A DNA stretch of 64,000 nt from Helicobacter cinaedi CCUG 18818 = ATCC BAA-847 (GTDB lineage Bacteria; Campylobacterota; Campylobacteria; Campylobacterales; Helicobacteraceae): contig NZ_DS990392.1 in the NCBI RefSeq assembly GCF_000155475.1, positions 62,001 through 126,000 of the forward strand, in the 5' to 3' direction. Position 1 is the stretch's first letter, and every line of letters begins with the position of its first letter. Made by a program: the position numbers and the translations under genes. The notes under the pieces were generated by a model. That model made no database searches and was not told where the DNA came from. It saw only the letters and a program-made list of their open reading frames with translations. This document shows positions 43,611-53,292 of the stretch, piece by piece.

Positions 43611-43688
43611 CGGAGTATAGCGCAGCCTGATTAGCGCGCACCCTTGGGGTGGGTGAGGTCGTGGGTTTGAATCCCGCTACTCCGACCA
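43611..43688 (+). tRNA. tRNA-Pro (GGG)
   Basis: A 78-base cloverleaf with C at position 1, CACCC/GGGTG anticodon stem, loop TTGGGGT and encoded CCA. It directly precedes a patch of broken sequence, as at tRNA integration sites. Confidence 0.92.
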
Positions 43689-43872
43689 TTTCTTTTACTT
43701 CAAGCCTTAATAGAATCCTAAAAAATATTTTGTGGTTTTATGCAGATAGTAGCAAAGATTTTATCTGTTTTGATTTAAGCTTATCAGCCCAAGCTAATGG
43801 ACTAATGAAAAGAAATAAACAAGGTGGGCTTGTTATTGGTGCAAATAAAACTGGTGGAATGGGGAAAGCGTT
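43689..43872 (+). other. Coding-like remnant after tRNA-Pro
   Basis: The frame starting TSSLNRILKN and ending GLVIGANKTGGMGKAF is open for about 60 codons from the tRNA end to a TAG at 43874-43876. It has normal coding composition but no start codon of its own outside the tRNA. It looks like the 3' end of a gene whose beginning was lost, as after excision of an element at the tRNA 3' end. The product is not recognised. Confidence 0.4.
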
Positions 43873-44248
43873 TTAGTTTTGTTTGACACATTCCTTAATT
43901 GTTTCTAGTGATGGCAACTCTAATTCCGCATTCTTTCCTTGTGAAATATCAATCATTGATTGGATAGATATATGATAAGGATTTTTAATTTGCCATACAG
44001 AAACTTTGTCATTTTTTTGTTTGCTGCTTTATGTCATCAAGCCCCTCGAGATACTTGTTGTTAGACTGGGTGTTTTTGTGTTCTTCACACAGCTTACCAT
44101 TATTTGCAAGAAATTTGTGGTAGTTTTCTTGCATCAAAATCAAGTCCTCATATAGAGGATTTTGCTTCTCCTTTAAAAGGGCTATTTCCTCACTAATTGC
44201 TTTATCCATATTTTCTGTTTTAATGCCATCTTGCAGTGTTTTAGGCAT
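43873..44248 (-). pseudogene. Small coiled-coil-like protein split by an A7 run
   Basis: From ATG 44248 there are 79 residues (rich in Lys, Glu and Gln, helical) ending ...DDIKQQTKK at an A7 run. With one A fewer, the frame continues as TKNDKVSVWQIKNPYHIS and runs coherently to TAA at 43873-43875, giving about 124 residues. The family is not recognised. Either the gene is decaying, or the A run is a slippage site. The ribosome-binding site is weak. Confidence 0.5.
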
Positions 44249-44282
44249 AATTATGTTCTCTAAAAATAATTTCTAAAGCTTC

Positions 44283-44448
44283 CTATCTCTTTGCTTCCGA
44301 AGATGAAGGCATCATTAGAAAGGTTGCTACAAGAAAAAATCCTATCAAACCAAAAAACACCCACACAAAAGCTCTAATCTTTTTTTTGTGCAGTCTTCTT
44401 ATCACTGCTCAACACATCTGCTAAAAATAAAGTCTCTAACCAACTCAT
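44283..44448 (-). pseudogene. Small membrane protein split by an A8 run
   Basis: ATG 44448 follows AAAAAGGAGATAAG. The frame reads MSWLETLFLADVLSSDKKTA and stops after 24 codons at an A8 run (44380-44387). With A7 it continues as KKIRAFVWVFFGLIGFFLVA, a clear membrane helix, ending at 44283 (54 residues). It has the same defect type as its neighbour downstream. Function unknown. Confidence 0.5.
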
Positions 44449-44650
44449 TTTCTTATCTCCTTTTTGTTTTTACTTAGCGATATTATATACACAATGTAAA
44501 TGCAGATTCAAATAAAAAAAAGAAAACACAGCAAGAAAGCAATATAAATGATTAAAATCCGAAAGAATCTAGATTCTAGGAATGCAAATTGCTTTAAAAT
44601 CTCGCAAAATATGTAAAAGTGTATAGAATCTTAAGTAGCAAGGACGCGAA

Positions 44651-45745
44651 ATGAGACAGGTTGAGCTAAGTCAATTTAGGCTAAATCAAAGGTTAAACCA
44701 AGTAAAACTAAGCAAGATAAAACTCGTTCTTATAGCCTTTTGGCTGATGTTTGGAATCTCCGCTCTATATGGGCAAAAAATAAGCCAAATCGCCCAAGTT
44801 GTCGGCATTAGAGATAATAGCCTTGTAGGCTATGGGCTTGTGATAGGGCTAAATGGTACAGGCGATAAGAGCGGATCAAAATTCACAATGCAAAGTATTG
44901 CCAATATGCTGGAAAGTGTCAATGTCAAGCTTTCAGCAAATGATATTAAGTCTAAAAATGTCGCCGCGGTTATGGTAACGGCTTCTTTGCCACCTTTTGC
45001 ACGGCAGGGCGATAAGCTTGATATTTTAGTCTCTTCCATCGGTGATGCGAAATCTATTAGCGGTGGCACACTTGTGATGACACCCCTTACCGGAGTTGAT
45101 GGCAATATCTATGCTCTAGCTCAAGGCAATATCACAATGGGAGAAAGTGGGAGTGTATTATCGGGTAGAATCATAGGTGGGGCGAGTGTGGAGCGTGAGA
45201 TAAACTATAATCTTTATAATCAAGAAAATGCCACTCTAAGCCTTAAAAGCTCACATTTACAAAATGCCATAAAGATTCAGCAAACGCTTAATAGCGTGTT
45301 TTCTGATGCGATAGCGGTGGCTGTGGATGCAAGGACTATCAAACTTAAAAAGCCAGAGAATCTTAGTATGGTGGAGTTTCTAGCCCTTGTGGAAGAAGTA
45401 GAGATAGACTACTCACGCAAGGAAAAAATCATTATAGATGAGAAAACCGGCACGATTGTAGCGGGAGTTGGCATTAGTATTGATCCTGTGGTGGTAACGC
45501 ACGGCGATATTACGATTAAAATCTCTGATGAGATTTTAGAAGATCCAGAGGCGACAAAGCTAGATAATGATATTTTAATGAGTAAGTCCCAAGGCACAAT
45601 CGCTAGTGTAAATGGCACAAAGCCCACGGTTTCAAGCGTTGTTAAGGCTTTACAAAAAATGGGTGCGACACCTAAAAATATCATCTCTATCCTTGAAAAT
45701 ATTAAAAAATCCGGTGCATTGCGTGCGGATATTGAAGTGATGTAA
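44651..45745 (+). CDS. flgI: Flagellar P-ring protein
   Basis: A 364-residue secreted protein forming the periplasmic ring around the flagellar rod. An N-terminal signal sequence ends near ALYGQ (about residue 41), and the mature part begins KISQIAQVVGIRDNSLVGYGLVIGLNGTGDKS, which is diagnostic. The signal region is longer than usual, so translation may start at a later codon. It begins the flgI-flgJ-flgS set. Confidence 0.95.
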   Translation: MRQVELSQFRLNQRLNQVKLSKIKLVLIAFWLMFGISALYGQKISQIAQVVGIRDNSLVGYGLVIGLNGTGDKSGSKFTMQSIANMLESVNVKLSANDIKSKNVAAVMVTASLPPFARQGDKLDILVSSIGDAKSISGGTLVMTPLTGVDGNIYALAQGNITMGESGSVLSGRIIGGASVEREINYNLYNQENATLSLKSSHLQNAIKIQQTLNSVFSDAIAVAVDARTIKLKKPENLSMVEFLALVEEVEIDYSRKEKIIIDEKTGTIVAGVGISIDPVVVTHGDITIKISDEILEDPEATKLDNDILMSKSQGTIASVNGTKPTVSSVVKALQKMGATPKNIISILENIKKSGALRADIEVM

Positions 45746-45799
45746 GATTTGAAGCTAAAGGCTGAAATCAAGTTTTAAAATGATATAAGGAGTGAAAAA

Positions 45800-46171
45800 A
45801 TGAATGTAGATACTTCTATGGCGTTAATGAATTTTCACAAAGCTAAAGATTCTAATAAATTGCGTGTAGATTCAGCGGATTTACAAGGGGAGGACGCAAA
45901 ACTAAGGGAGCAGACAGATAATTTTGAATCTTTGCTTTTAAAGATTATGTTAGAACAAGCGATAAAAAATGATGATACACTTTATCCTAAACAGGCTGGG
46001 AGTGATATTTACCACTCAATGTATATTGATAACTTAAGCCAAGAGCTAAGCGGGAGCTTTGGGTATAGTGAGCTACTTTTTAACTTCCTAAAAGAGCAGC
46101 AAAATCAAGGCAAGGTAAAGCCAAATCCCACCACAAAACTAACTAATGGAGTAAAGAATCCTTATGGATAA
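45800..46171 (+). CDS. flgJ: Rod-binding protein (FlgJ N-terminal type)
   Basis: A 123-residue protein with the core [19 protein letters not shown] and [27 protein letters not shown] of the FlgJ rod-scaffolding domain. The muramidase domain of enterobacterial FlgJ is absent, as in other epsilonproteobacteria. It overlaps flgS by eight bases. Confidence 0.88.
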   Translation: MNVDTSMALMNFHKAKDSNKLRVDSADLQGEDAKLREQTDNFESLLLKIMLEQAIKNDDTLYPKQAGSDIYHSMYIDNLSQELSGSFGYSELLFNFLKEQQNQGKVKPNPTTKLTNGVKNPYG

Positions 46172-47219
46172 TCAAAATATCATAAGCCCAGAGATTTTAC
46201 AGCATTTAAGCAGTGATGATAAAAGTGTCCTGCTTGAATCTTTAGCCACACTCATACAAAGCACCTATGGCACAGAGCAGGAGTTTAAAAAGCTTCAAAG
46301 TGATTTTAATGCGTTAAAAGCCTTGTATGAGTGGGTTTTAGAGCTGATACCTCAAGCGGTGTGGGTGCTAGAATCTGATAAGAGTGTGTTTTATCAAAAT
46401 GAGCACGCAAATAAGCTAAAATCAATGCTACCAAGTATTATCAACCTGCAAGAAGGCGAACACGAGGTGGAATTTGAAGGGCAGTTTTATCTCTTACAAA
46501 ATAATAGAAAAAATGATAAACAAGTGATGAGTGCGACACATATCACTAACCAAAAGCGACAAGAGCGACTAGCCTCTATGGGGCAAGTCTCCGCACATCT
46601 AGCACACGAGATACGCAATCCAATCGGTTCAATCTCACTTTTGACTTCAAGCCTACTTAAAAGGGGTGATGAGCAGATAAAACCGCTTGTGTTTGAGATG
46701 AAAAAGGCACTTTGGCGAGTGGAGCGACTCATCAATGCGACTTTGCTTTTTACAAAAGGTGTGAATCCAAATAGGCAGATTCACGCTCTGATTGATTTTG
46801 AATCTGATTTATATGATAGTGTTGGGTATTATACTTATTCAAAGCCTATTGAGTTTAGTTTTAAGCTTTGTGATGGCGATGTGAGTGAGATTCTAGCGGA
46901 TTTTGATTTATTAAGTATTGTGCTACAAAATTTCTTATCAAATGCCATTGATGCTATTGAAGCGGGGGAGTGTGAAGCGGGGCAAGTGAGTATTACTTTT
47001 AGCGATGAGAGTGATTTTTGGTGCTTTAGTATCAGTGATAATGGCGTGGGGATTAAAGATAAAAATATTTTGTTTGAGCCATTTAAAACAACAAAGCTAA
47101 AGGGCAATGGGCTTGGCTTGGCGTTGTGTCAGCAGATAGTGGTAGCACATAATGGAAGCATTGAATTACAAGATTCACAAGAGACAAAAACCTTTTTTGT
47201 TAAAATTGCCAAAAACTAA
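46164..47219 (+). CDS. flgS: Flagellar sensor histidine kinase FlgS
   Basis: A 351-residue cytoplasmic kinase without transmembrane segments. A PAS-like part (about 55-125) is followed by the H-box [15 protein letters not shown] (His148), N-box [14 protein letters not shown]1 DNGVGI and G2 GNGLGLALC. In Helicobacter and Campylobacter FlgS phosphorylates FlgR to activate RpoN-dependent flagellar genes. FlgR is not in the window. Confidence 0.92.
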   Translation: MDNQNIISPEILQHLSSDDKSVLLESLATLIQSTYGTEQEFKKLQSDFNALKALYEWVLELIPQAVWVLESDKSVFYQNEHANKLKSMLPSIINLQEGEHEVEFEGQFYLLQNNRKNDKQVMSATHITNQKRQERLASMGQVSAHLAHEIRNPIGSISLLTSSLLKRGDEQIKPLVFEMKKALWRVERLINATLLFTKGVNPNRQIHALIDFESDLYDSVGYYTYSKPIEFSFKLCDGDVSEILADFDLLSIVLQNFLSNAIDAIEAGECEAGQVSITFSDESDFWCFSISDNGVGIKDKNILFEPFKTTKLKGNGLGLALCQQIVVAHNGSIELQDSQETKTFFVKIAKN

Positions 47220-47349
47220 ACTTTATATTGTTATAATGCGTGGAAACAGCAGAAAGTAGAATCTGCATTGTCTTTTTAGTGCTTTCAAGGGAGTTTGATT
47301 CTTGTGCGTCGTCATTTTGCAAGTGTGGATTTTGCAGGTTTGGACTAGT

Positions 47350-47377
47350 GCTTCGCACGAGTGTGGCTTTGCCACTG
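47350..47377. repeat. Two tandem mini-hairpins in an intergenic spacer
   Basis: GTGCTTCGCAC (47350-47360) and GTGGCTTTGCCAC (47365-47377) are each perfect stem-loops with three-base loops. They lie in the 278-base gap between flgS and sdaA, in which I see no gene. They could be a degenerate terminator or a small repeat. Confidence 0.4.
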
Positions 47378-47497
47378 CATATATCTCAATAAACTTCTCG
47401 CACAAGAATCTGCACAACCCTTGAAATTATCTAAAAATACTTCCACAGTAGACATTTTGGATTTTTTAGAATCTAGTATCTTCTAAAGGGTGGCAAT

Positions 47498-48859
47498 ATG
47501 AGCAATCTTAGCATTTTCAAAATCGGTGTAGGTCCTTCAAGCTCTCATACACTTGGACCGATGTTGGCTGGGAATTTATTTTGTGAGCGAGTAGATTCTA
47601 AAAGAGAATCTGTAAAAAGAGTGGAGATTATTCTTTATGGCTCTTTGTCATTGACAGGCAGGGGGCATTTGAGTGATAAGGCTATCCTTTGGGGCTTAAG
47701 CGATTTAAAAGCACAAACTATCACCGCAGAGCTTCAGCATAAGATCATAAATGACTGCTTACAGGGGCAGATTCTAAATCTGTGTGGAAAAAAACAAATA
47801 AGTTTTAACTATGAAAAGGATTTGATTTTTTCACAAGAGTTTTTGCCACTCCACGAAAATGCCCTAAAAATCACCGCTTTTGATGAAAATGCTAAGATTA
47901 TAGAATCTCAAGTGTATTATTCCACAGGTGGCGGATTTGTCGCTACACAAGATGAGCTAGAGTCTCATTTACAAGGGGGGATTAGAGCAGAATCTCACTT
48001 TGCCTTAGAGATTGATAATGCTTCACATTTATTGGAGCTTTGTGAAAAGAAAAATAAGAATCTCGCTCAAATATCGCTAGAGTATGAGTTGCAGTTTCAC
48101 ACACAAGAGCATATCTCACGCTATTGCCAAGAGATTTGGGGGGTGATGGAAGATTCTTATCATCGTGGGTGCAATCCACAAAGTTTAGAATTACCCGGCA
48201 AAATACACTTACACCGCAGGGCAAAGGGGCTAAGTGAGCGATTAAAACCAACGACTGATCCTTTTGGGATTATTGATTATGTTTCATTGTATGCTATTGC
48301 TATTGCTGAAGAGAATGCTGCGGGGGGCAAGGTTGTTACCGCACCGACAAATGGGGCTTGTGCGGTGATACCTGCTGTCATTTTATATCTTAAAAATCAT
48401 ACCATAGGCTTTAATGACAAATTGATTGAAGATTTTTTGCTCTCTGCTATGCTGATTGGCTCATTGTATAAAAGGAATGCGTCAATTAGCGGTGCGGAAG
48501 CTGGGTGTCAAGCGGAGATTGGCTCGGCTAGTTCTATGGCAGCAGCCGCTATGGCAACAACCCTTGGAGCAGATGCAAATAAGGCGTGTAATGCTGCGGA
48601 GATTGCTATGGAGCATCATTTGGGGCTGACTTGCGATCCTGTAGGTGGGCTTGTGCAAGTGCCTTGTATTGAACGGAATGCCTTTGGGGCGATTAAGGCT
48701 ATTAGTGCGGTGCGGATTGCGATGGGTAGGACTTCTAAGCCGATTGTGGGGCTTGATGAGATTATCTCTACAATGTATCAAACCGGCAAGGATATGAATC
48801 GCAAATATAAAGAAACCTCGCTTGGTGGCTTGGCAAAGACGCTTTCAAGCGTGTGCTGA
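47498..48859 (+). CDS. sdaA: L-serine dehydratase (single-chain, iron-sulfur)
   Basis: A 453-residue enzyme deaminating L-serine to pyruvate and ammonia. The beta-domain opening [16 protein letters not shown] and the catalytic part with [33 protein letters not shown] and [19 protein letters not shown], which supply the 4Fe-4S cysteines, are fused in one chain. Serine is a major carbon source for related campylobacters. A GGGTGGCAAT precedes the ATG. Confidence 0.96.
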   Translation: MSNLSIFKIGVGPSSSHTLGPMLAGNLFCERVDSKRESVKRVEIILYGSLSLTGRGHLSDKAILWGLSDLKAQTITAELQHKIINDCLQGQILNLCGKKQISFNYEKDLIFSQEFLPLHENALKITAFDENAKIIESQVYYSTGGGFVATQDELESHLQGGIRAESHFALEIDNASHLLELCEKKNKNLAQISLEYELQFHTQEHISRYCQEIWGVMEDSYHRGCNPQSLELPGKIHLHRRAKGLSERLKPTTDPFGIIDYVSLYAIAIAEENAAGGKVVTAPTNGACAVIPAVILYLKNHTIGFNDKLIEDFLLSAMLIGSLYKRNASISGAEAGCQAEIGSASSMAAAAMATTLGADANKACNAAEIAMEHHLGLTCDPVGGLVQVPCIERNAFGAIKAISAVRIAMGRTSKPIVGLDEIISTMYQTGKDMNRKYKETSLGGLAKTLSSVC

Positions 48860-48910
48860 TGTGATAAAAATGGGCTGAAAAATATAGAATCTAGAATCTA
48901 AGGGGAATAT

Positions 48911-50224
48911 ATGCGTATTACAAAAATTGCAGCGGCAAAGAGATTTGAGCTAGAATTTGATAGTATTGCCACGGATAAGTCAATCTCGCATCGTGGGGCG
49001 ATGTTTGCCCTTTTGGCAAATGCGCCTTGTGAGATAAAGGGATTTTTAGAAGGGGAGGATACGCTGCATACTTTAGAGATTGCTAAGAATCTAGGGCTTG
49101 TGGTGGAAAAAAGGGGGGATATACTTCACCTTACCCCGCCAAAAGGAGGGTTGCAAGAGCCAAAGCAAGTGCTTGATTGTGGTAATGCAGGGACAGGAAT
49201 GCGGCTGTATGTGGGGCTTTTAAGCGGAGTAAAGGGGCATTTTGTCTTAAGCGGTGATGAGTATTTAAATGCACGCCCTATGGGGAGAGTGATTGAGCCT
49301 TTAAGTGCCATTGGGGCGGATATTAGGGGGAGAGAGCAGAATAAATACGCTCCTTTAAGCATACAAGGAGCAAGGTTAAAAAGTTTTAATTATCAAAGCA
49401 AAATTGCTTCAGCTCAAGTCAAAAGTGCGATGATTTTAGCCGGATTACGCACAGAGGGTAAATGCAGATTCTATGAGCCGCTTTTAAGTCGCAATCACAC
49501 GGAGAATATGCTCAAAGGTATGGGTGTGAAAATACAAGGGCGTGAGATTCAAAGCGGGACAAATGCGGTGGATGGCTATGAGGTGGAGTTTGAAGGCTCT
49601 TGTAAAAAATTAGAATCTTTTAAGCTTGAAGTCCCAGCCGATCCTTCAAGTGCGTTTTTCTTCGCTGTGGCGGCGTGTGTGCTAGAATCAAAGGTGCTGT
49701 TAAAAAATGTGTTGCTCAATAAAACGCGCATTGAGGCTTTTAAGATTCTAGAATCTATGGGGGCAAAAGTGAGCTATAATGTGAGAAGCTCACTATATGA
49801 AGAGATTGGCGATATTGAAGTGCAAGGGGGGCGATTACAAGCAGTTCAAGTGGATAAAAATATCGCGTGGCTTATTGATGAGCTTCCAGCTCTTGGTGTG
49901 TGTTTTGCTTTAGCAAAGGGGCGGAGTGAAGTGCGGAATGCTAAGGAGCTAAGGGTAAAAGAGAGTGATAGAATCCTAGCTACTATTACAAATTTGCGTG
50001 CTATGGGAATAGAATGTGAGGAATTTGAAGATGGCTTTAGTGTGAATGGTGGGGAGTTAAAAAGAGCTAGAGTTAGCTCTTTTGGCGATCATCGCATTGC
50101 GATGAGTTTTGCTATCGCCCAGCTTGTGTGTGGCGGGGAGATTGAAGATAGTGCTTGTATTGATGTGTCATTTCCAAATTTTTTAGAGCTTTTAGGGCAA
50201 ATTACTGATGTGGAGAATATATAA
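48911..50224 (+). CDS. aroA: EPSP synthase (3-phosphoshikimate 1-carboxyvinyltransferase)
   Basis: A 437-residue enzyme of the shikimate pathway. DKSISHRGAMFALLA, GNAGTGMRLYVGLL, RPMGRVIEPL and KESDRILATITNLRAMG are the conserved motifs. It overlaps the next ATG by one base, forming an aroA-ispH-rpsA run as in H. pylori. Confidence 0.97.
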   Translation: MRITKIAAAKRFELEFDSIATDKSISHRGAMFALLANAPCEIKGFLEGEDTLHTLEIAKNLGLVVEKRGDILHLTPPKGGLQEPKQVLDCGNAGTGMRLYVGLLSGVKGHFVLSGDEYLNARPMGRVIEPLSAIGADIRGREQNKYAPLSIQGARLKSFNYQSKIASAQVKSAMILAGLRTEGKCRFYEPLLSRNHTENMLKGMGVKIQGREIQSGTNAVDGYEVEFEGSCKKLESFKLEVPADPSSAFFFAVAACVLESKVLLKNVLLNKTRIEAFKILESMGAKVSYNVRSSLYEEIGDIEVQGGRLQAVQVDKNIAWLIDELPALGVCFALAKGRSEVRNAKELRVKESDRILATITNLRAMGIECEEFEDGFSVNGGELKRARVSSFGDHRIAMSFAIAQLVCGGEIEDSACIDVSFPNFLELLGQITDVENI

Positions 50225-51045
50225 TGGAAGTAAAACTTGCGAAAAAATACGGATTTTGTTTTGGTGTAAAAAGAGCTATTAATATTGCTGAAAAAAACAA
50301 ACACGCCACGACTTTTGGTCCGCTTATTCATAATGCCAAAGAGATAGAGCGACTGCAGAAAGATTTTAATGTAAGTTTAAGTGAAACTTTAAATCAAGCT
50401 CAACAATTTCAAAGTATCATTGTCCGCACGCACGGCATTACAAAGGGTGATTTAGAGACTTTAAAAAATCAGCAGATTCATATCGTTGATGCAACCTGCC
50501 CCTTTGTAACAAAGCCACAAAATATTGTGGAAAAGATGTCAAATGAGGGCTATCAAATTGTGATTTTTGGCGATAGTAATCACCCAGAAGTAATGGGTGT
50601 GGCGAGTTATGGTGAAGATGTGATTATCGCAGGGAGTGTGGAAGAGCTAGAAAATGTGAAGTTTAAGAAAAAAGTAGCCCTTGTATCCCAAACAACAAAG
50701 CAACCTAAGCTTTTTGGCGAGATTACGGCGTTTTTAGCAACAAAAGTGAATGAATGCCGCGTGTTTAATACTATTTGCAATGCGACTTTTGATAATCAAT
50801 CTGCGGTTGATGAACTAAGCAGAGAAGTAGATGTGATGATTATCGTTGGGGGGAAAAACTCCTCAAACACAAAGCAGCTTTTAAAAATCGCACAAAAATA
50901 TTGTGAGAATAGCTATTTGGTAGAAGATGAAAATGAGTTAGAAAGGGCGTGGTTTGAAAATAAGAAACTATGTGGAGTGAGTGCGGGAGCTTCTACTCCG
51001 GATTGGATTATTCAAAATGTTGTGGCAAAAATAGAACAAATTTAA
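50224..51045 (+). CDS. ispH: 4-hydroxy-3-methylbut-2-enyl diphosphate reductase
   Basis: A 273-residue iron-sulfur enzyme for the last step of the MEP isoprenoid pathway. Its three cluster cysteines are in GFCFGVKRAI (Cys12), DATCPFVTKPQ and NTICNATFDNQ, and VVGGKNSSNTKQL and SAGASTPDWII are also conserved. Confidence 0.97.
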   Translation: MEVKLAKKYGFCFGVKRAINIAEKNKHATTFGPLIHNAKEIERLQKDFNVSLSETLNQAQQFQSIIVRTHGITKGDLETLKNQQIHIVDATCPFVTKPQNIVEKMSNEGYQIVIFGDSNHPEVMGVASYGEDVIIAGSVEELENVKFKKKVALVSQTTKQPKLFGEITAFLATKVNECRVFNTICNATFDNQSAVDELSREVDVMIIVGGKNSSNTKQLLKIAQKYCENSYLVEDENELERAWFENKKLCGVSAGASTPDWIIQNVVAKIEQI

Positions 51046-51139
51046 GAATCTTTTATAACACAATGCCATTCTTAAGCTATGGCAAGGTTTGCTTTGGTAG
51101 AATAAGCGGATTTTAATTTTAAAAAGGTAAAGGGCGTCA

Positions 51140-52792
51140 ATGTTAGTAAATTTGGATAATGTAGTCTTGGAAGGCGAAGAAGATTTTGCGGCTATGCTTG
51201 AGGCAAGTGAGCGTAGGGTTGTAAGTGGAGCAATGCAGACAGGCGAGATTGTAGCGATAAATGATGAATATGCTATGGTGGCTGTGCCGAATGAAAAGAT
51301 AGAGGCTTCGCTGCGACTAAGTGAGATTCAAGATGAGAATGGAAAACTGCTTTTTAACAAGGGCGATAAGATTGAGGTATTTGTAACTTCTGGGCGAGGC
51401 AGACCAAGTGCGTCTTATAAAAAGGCGTTGAAAATGCACAAGATTGTTGAGAAAATCGCGGAGTTAGCAGATGATTATAAGGATAAAGTCATTGAAGCAA
51501 AAGTTATTAAGAAAAATAAGGGTGGCTTTATTTTGGAATATGATGGTGTAGATGTGTTTATGCCACGCCGAGATTCTGCTGTGCGCGAAGATGATAAGGC
51601 TATTGGTAAAACTTACAAAGTAGCGATTGTGAATCTTGATAAAGAGAATAATTCTATTGTGGTTTCACGCAAGAGATTTTTTGAGCTTGATGATGTGAAT
51701 CGTCAAAATATGAGTAGTAAGTTCCTTGAAAATGATGGTGTGCAAAATGGCGTAGTGGCTAAGATTGCTCCTTTTGGTATTTTTGTTGATATTGGTGGGA
51801 TTGAGGGATTGGTGCATTACACAGAGCTTAGCCATAAGGGACCTGTGAATCCGGCAAAGAACTTTAAAGAGGGCGATGCTGTTGTTGTCAAAGTGCTAGG
51901 CTATGATGAGAAAAAACGCAGACTTTCACTCTCTATGAAAGCCTTAGGTGATGACCCTTGGAAAGAGATAGAAAAAGAGCTTGAAGTAGGCTATGCGATT
52001 AAGGTGAGTGTAAGCAATATTGAAGCGTATGGGGCATTTGTAGATTTGGGAAATGATATTGAAGGATTCTTGCATATCTCTGAAATTTCTTGGGATAAGA
52101 ATATCAAGCACCCTTCGCAATATTTGAGCGTGGGACAAGAGATTGATGTTGAGATTATTGAGATTGACACAGAGAGTAAAAGACTGCGTGTGTCATTGAA
52201 GCGTTTGCTTGATAAGCCTTTTGCTAAGTTTGCCAAAACGCACCAAGTGGGCGAGGTTATCAAGGGTAAAATCGCTACGCTAACTGATTTTGGAGCTTTT
52301 GTAAAGCTTGATGGCGTTGATGGATTATTGCATAATGAAGATGCGTTTTGGGATAAAGAGTTAAAATGTAAGAATGAATTTAAAGTTGGCGATGAGATTG
52401 AGGTAAAAATCATTAAGATTGATAAGGAAAATGAGCGTATCTCTCTCTCTAAAAAACTTCTAGATCATTCTCCGGCTAAAGAGTTTGCAAAAACGCATAA
52501 GGTTGATGATGTTGTAAATGCAAAAGTCATTGATGTGAAAGATTTTGGCGTGTTTGTGAAGATTGATGAGATGGAAGCCCTTATCCGCAATGATGATATT
52601 TATCCGCTTAAAAAAGATGAGATTGTTTCAGGGCAAGAGATAGAGTGTGTTATCACTCATATTGATGAAGAGAATAACAAAGTAAGAGCGTCTATCAAGC
52701 GACTTGAGCGACAAAAAGAAAAGGAAACGCTCAAGGCTTTTAATGCTGAAGAGAAAATTACACTTGGCGATAAGCTTAAAAATCGCCTTTAG
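51140..52792 (+). CDS. rpsA: 30S ribosomal protein S1
   Basis: A 550-residue protein with six S1 RNA-binding repeats. VVAKIAPFGIFVDIGGIEGLVHYTELS and IATLTDFGAFVKLDGVDGLLH are the best-conserved copies. It follows ispH by 94 bases; AAAAAGGTAAAGGG lies before the ATG. Confidence 0.96.
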   Translation: MLVNLDNVVLEGEEDFAAMLEASERRVVSGAMQTGEIVAINDEYAMVAVPNEKIEASLRLSEIQDENGKLLFNKGDKIEVFVTSGRGRPSASYKKALKMHKIVEKIAELADDYKDKVIEAKVIKKNKGGFILEYDGVDVFMPRRDSAVREDDKAIGKTYKVAIVNLDKENNSIVVSRKRFFELDDVNRQNMSSKFLENDGVQNGVVAKIAPFGIFVDIGGIEGLVHYTELSHKGPVNPAKNFKEGDAVVVKVLGYDEKKRRLSLSMKALGDDPWKEIEKELEVGYAIKVSVSNIEAYGAFVDLGNDIEGFLHISEISWDKNIKHPSQYLSVGQEIDVEIIEIDTESKRLRVSLKRLLDKPFAKFAKTHQVGEVIKGKIATLTDFGAFVKLDGVDGLLHNEDAFWDKELKCKNEFKVGDEIEVKIIKIDKENERISLSKKLLDHSPAKEFAKTHKVDDVVNAKVIDVKDFGVFVKIDEMEALIRNDDIYPLKKDEIVSGQEIECVITHIDEENNKVRASIKRLERQKEKETLKAFNAEEKITLGDKLKNRL

Positions 52793-52806
52793 GAGATAAA
52801 TAGGCA

Positions 52807-53271
52807 ATGAAAAAGCTAGCATTTATTGCAGGGCTTTTAGCGGTTTTGAGTGGGGCAATTTATGGTGTGTTGTATTTTGATAGAATCTCTGTTGCCCCAA
52901 ACCCTCAAACTCAACCTGTTGAGTTTCCAAAGACTAGCACAAATGAGATGAAGCAAGATGAAAGTTGGCTTAGCTCACTGGCTGATAGTGACGAGTTGCC
53001 TTATGCGTATCCAGCTACGGAGCTAAGTGTGCGGTTTGATTTTGCGGATGCAGATTCTAAACGCGGTATGCCTTCTTCAATTAGCATTAATGATTTAGAT
53101 GAGTATAAATTTGCTTGTGTGAAGCAGGTGTTGCGACAAAACAATATAGAATCTGCCTATTATAAGTCAGGAGATAACCTTAAGCTTATGGTATTTTTGA
53201 CAGATGAGGCCATGTATGAAAAGCTTTTGACGGATTTAAAATACTATCGTCTTAGTTTCAGTGTGCAGTAA
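52807..53271 (+). CDS. Unknown membrane-anchored protein (HP0398 position)
   Basis: A 154-residue protein with one N-terminal hydrophobic segment (about 4-22) and a polar periplasmic part. It lies between rpsA and serA, as HP0398 does in H. pylori. No domain recognised. Confidence 0.75.
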   Translation: MKKLAFIAGLLAVLSGAIYGVLYFDRISVAPNPQTQPVEFPKTSTNEMKQDESWLSSLADSDELPYAYPATELSVRFDFADADSKRGMPSSISINDLDEYKFACVKQVLRQNNIESAYYKSGDNLKLMVFLTDEAMYEKLLTDLKYYRLSFSVQ

Positions 53272-53292
53272 TCAAAACAAAAGGAGTGTGTT

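Noticed and set aside
43649-43876. 75-codon plus-strand frame with an ATG inside tRNA-Pro
   Set aside because: The start lies in the tRNA. Only the part after the tRNA looks coding, so it is reported as a remnant.
47223-47417. 64-codon minus-strand frame in the flgS-sdaA spacer
   Set aside because: No ribosome-binding site, odd composition, contains the mini-hairpins.
48323-48330. G6 run in sdaA
   Set aside because: It encodes a conserved glycine stretch, is short and the frame is intact.
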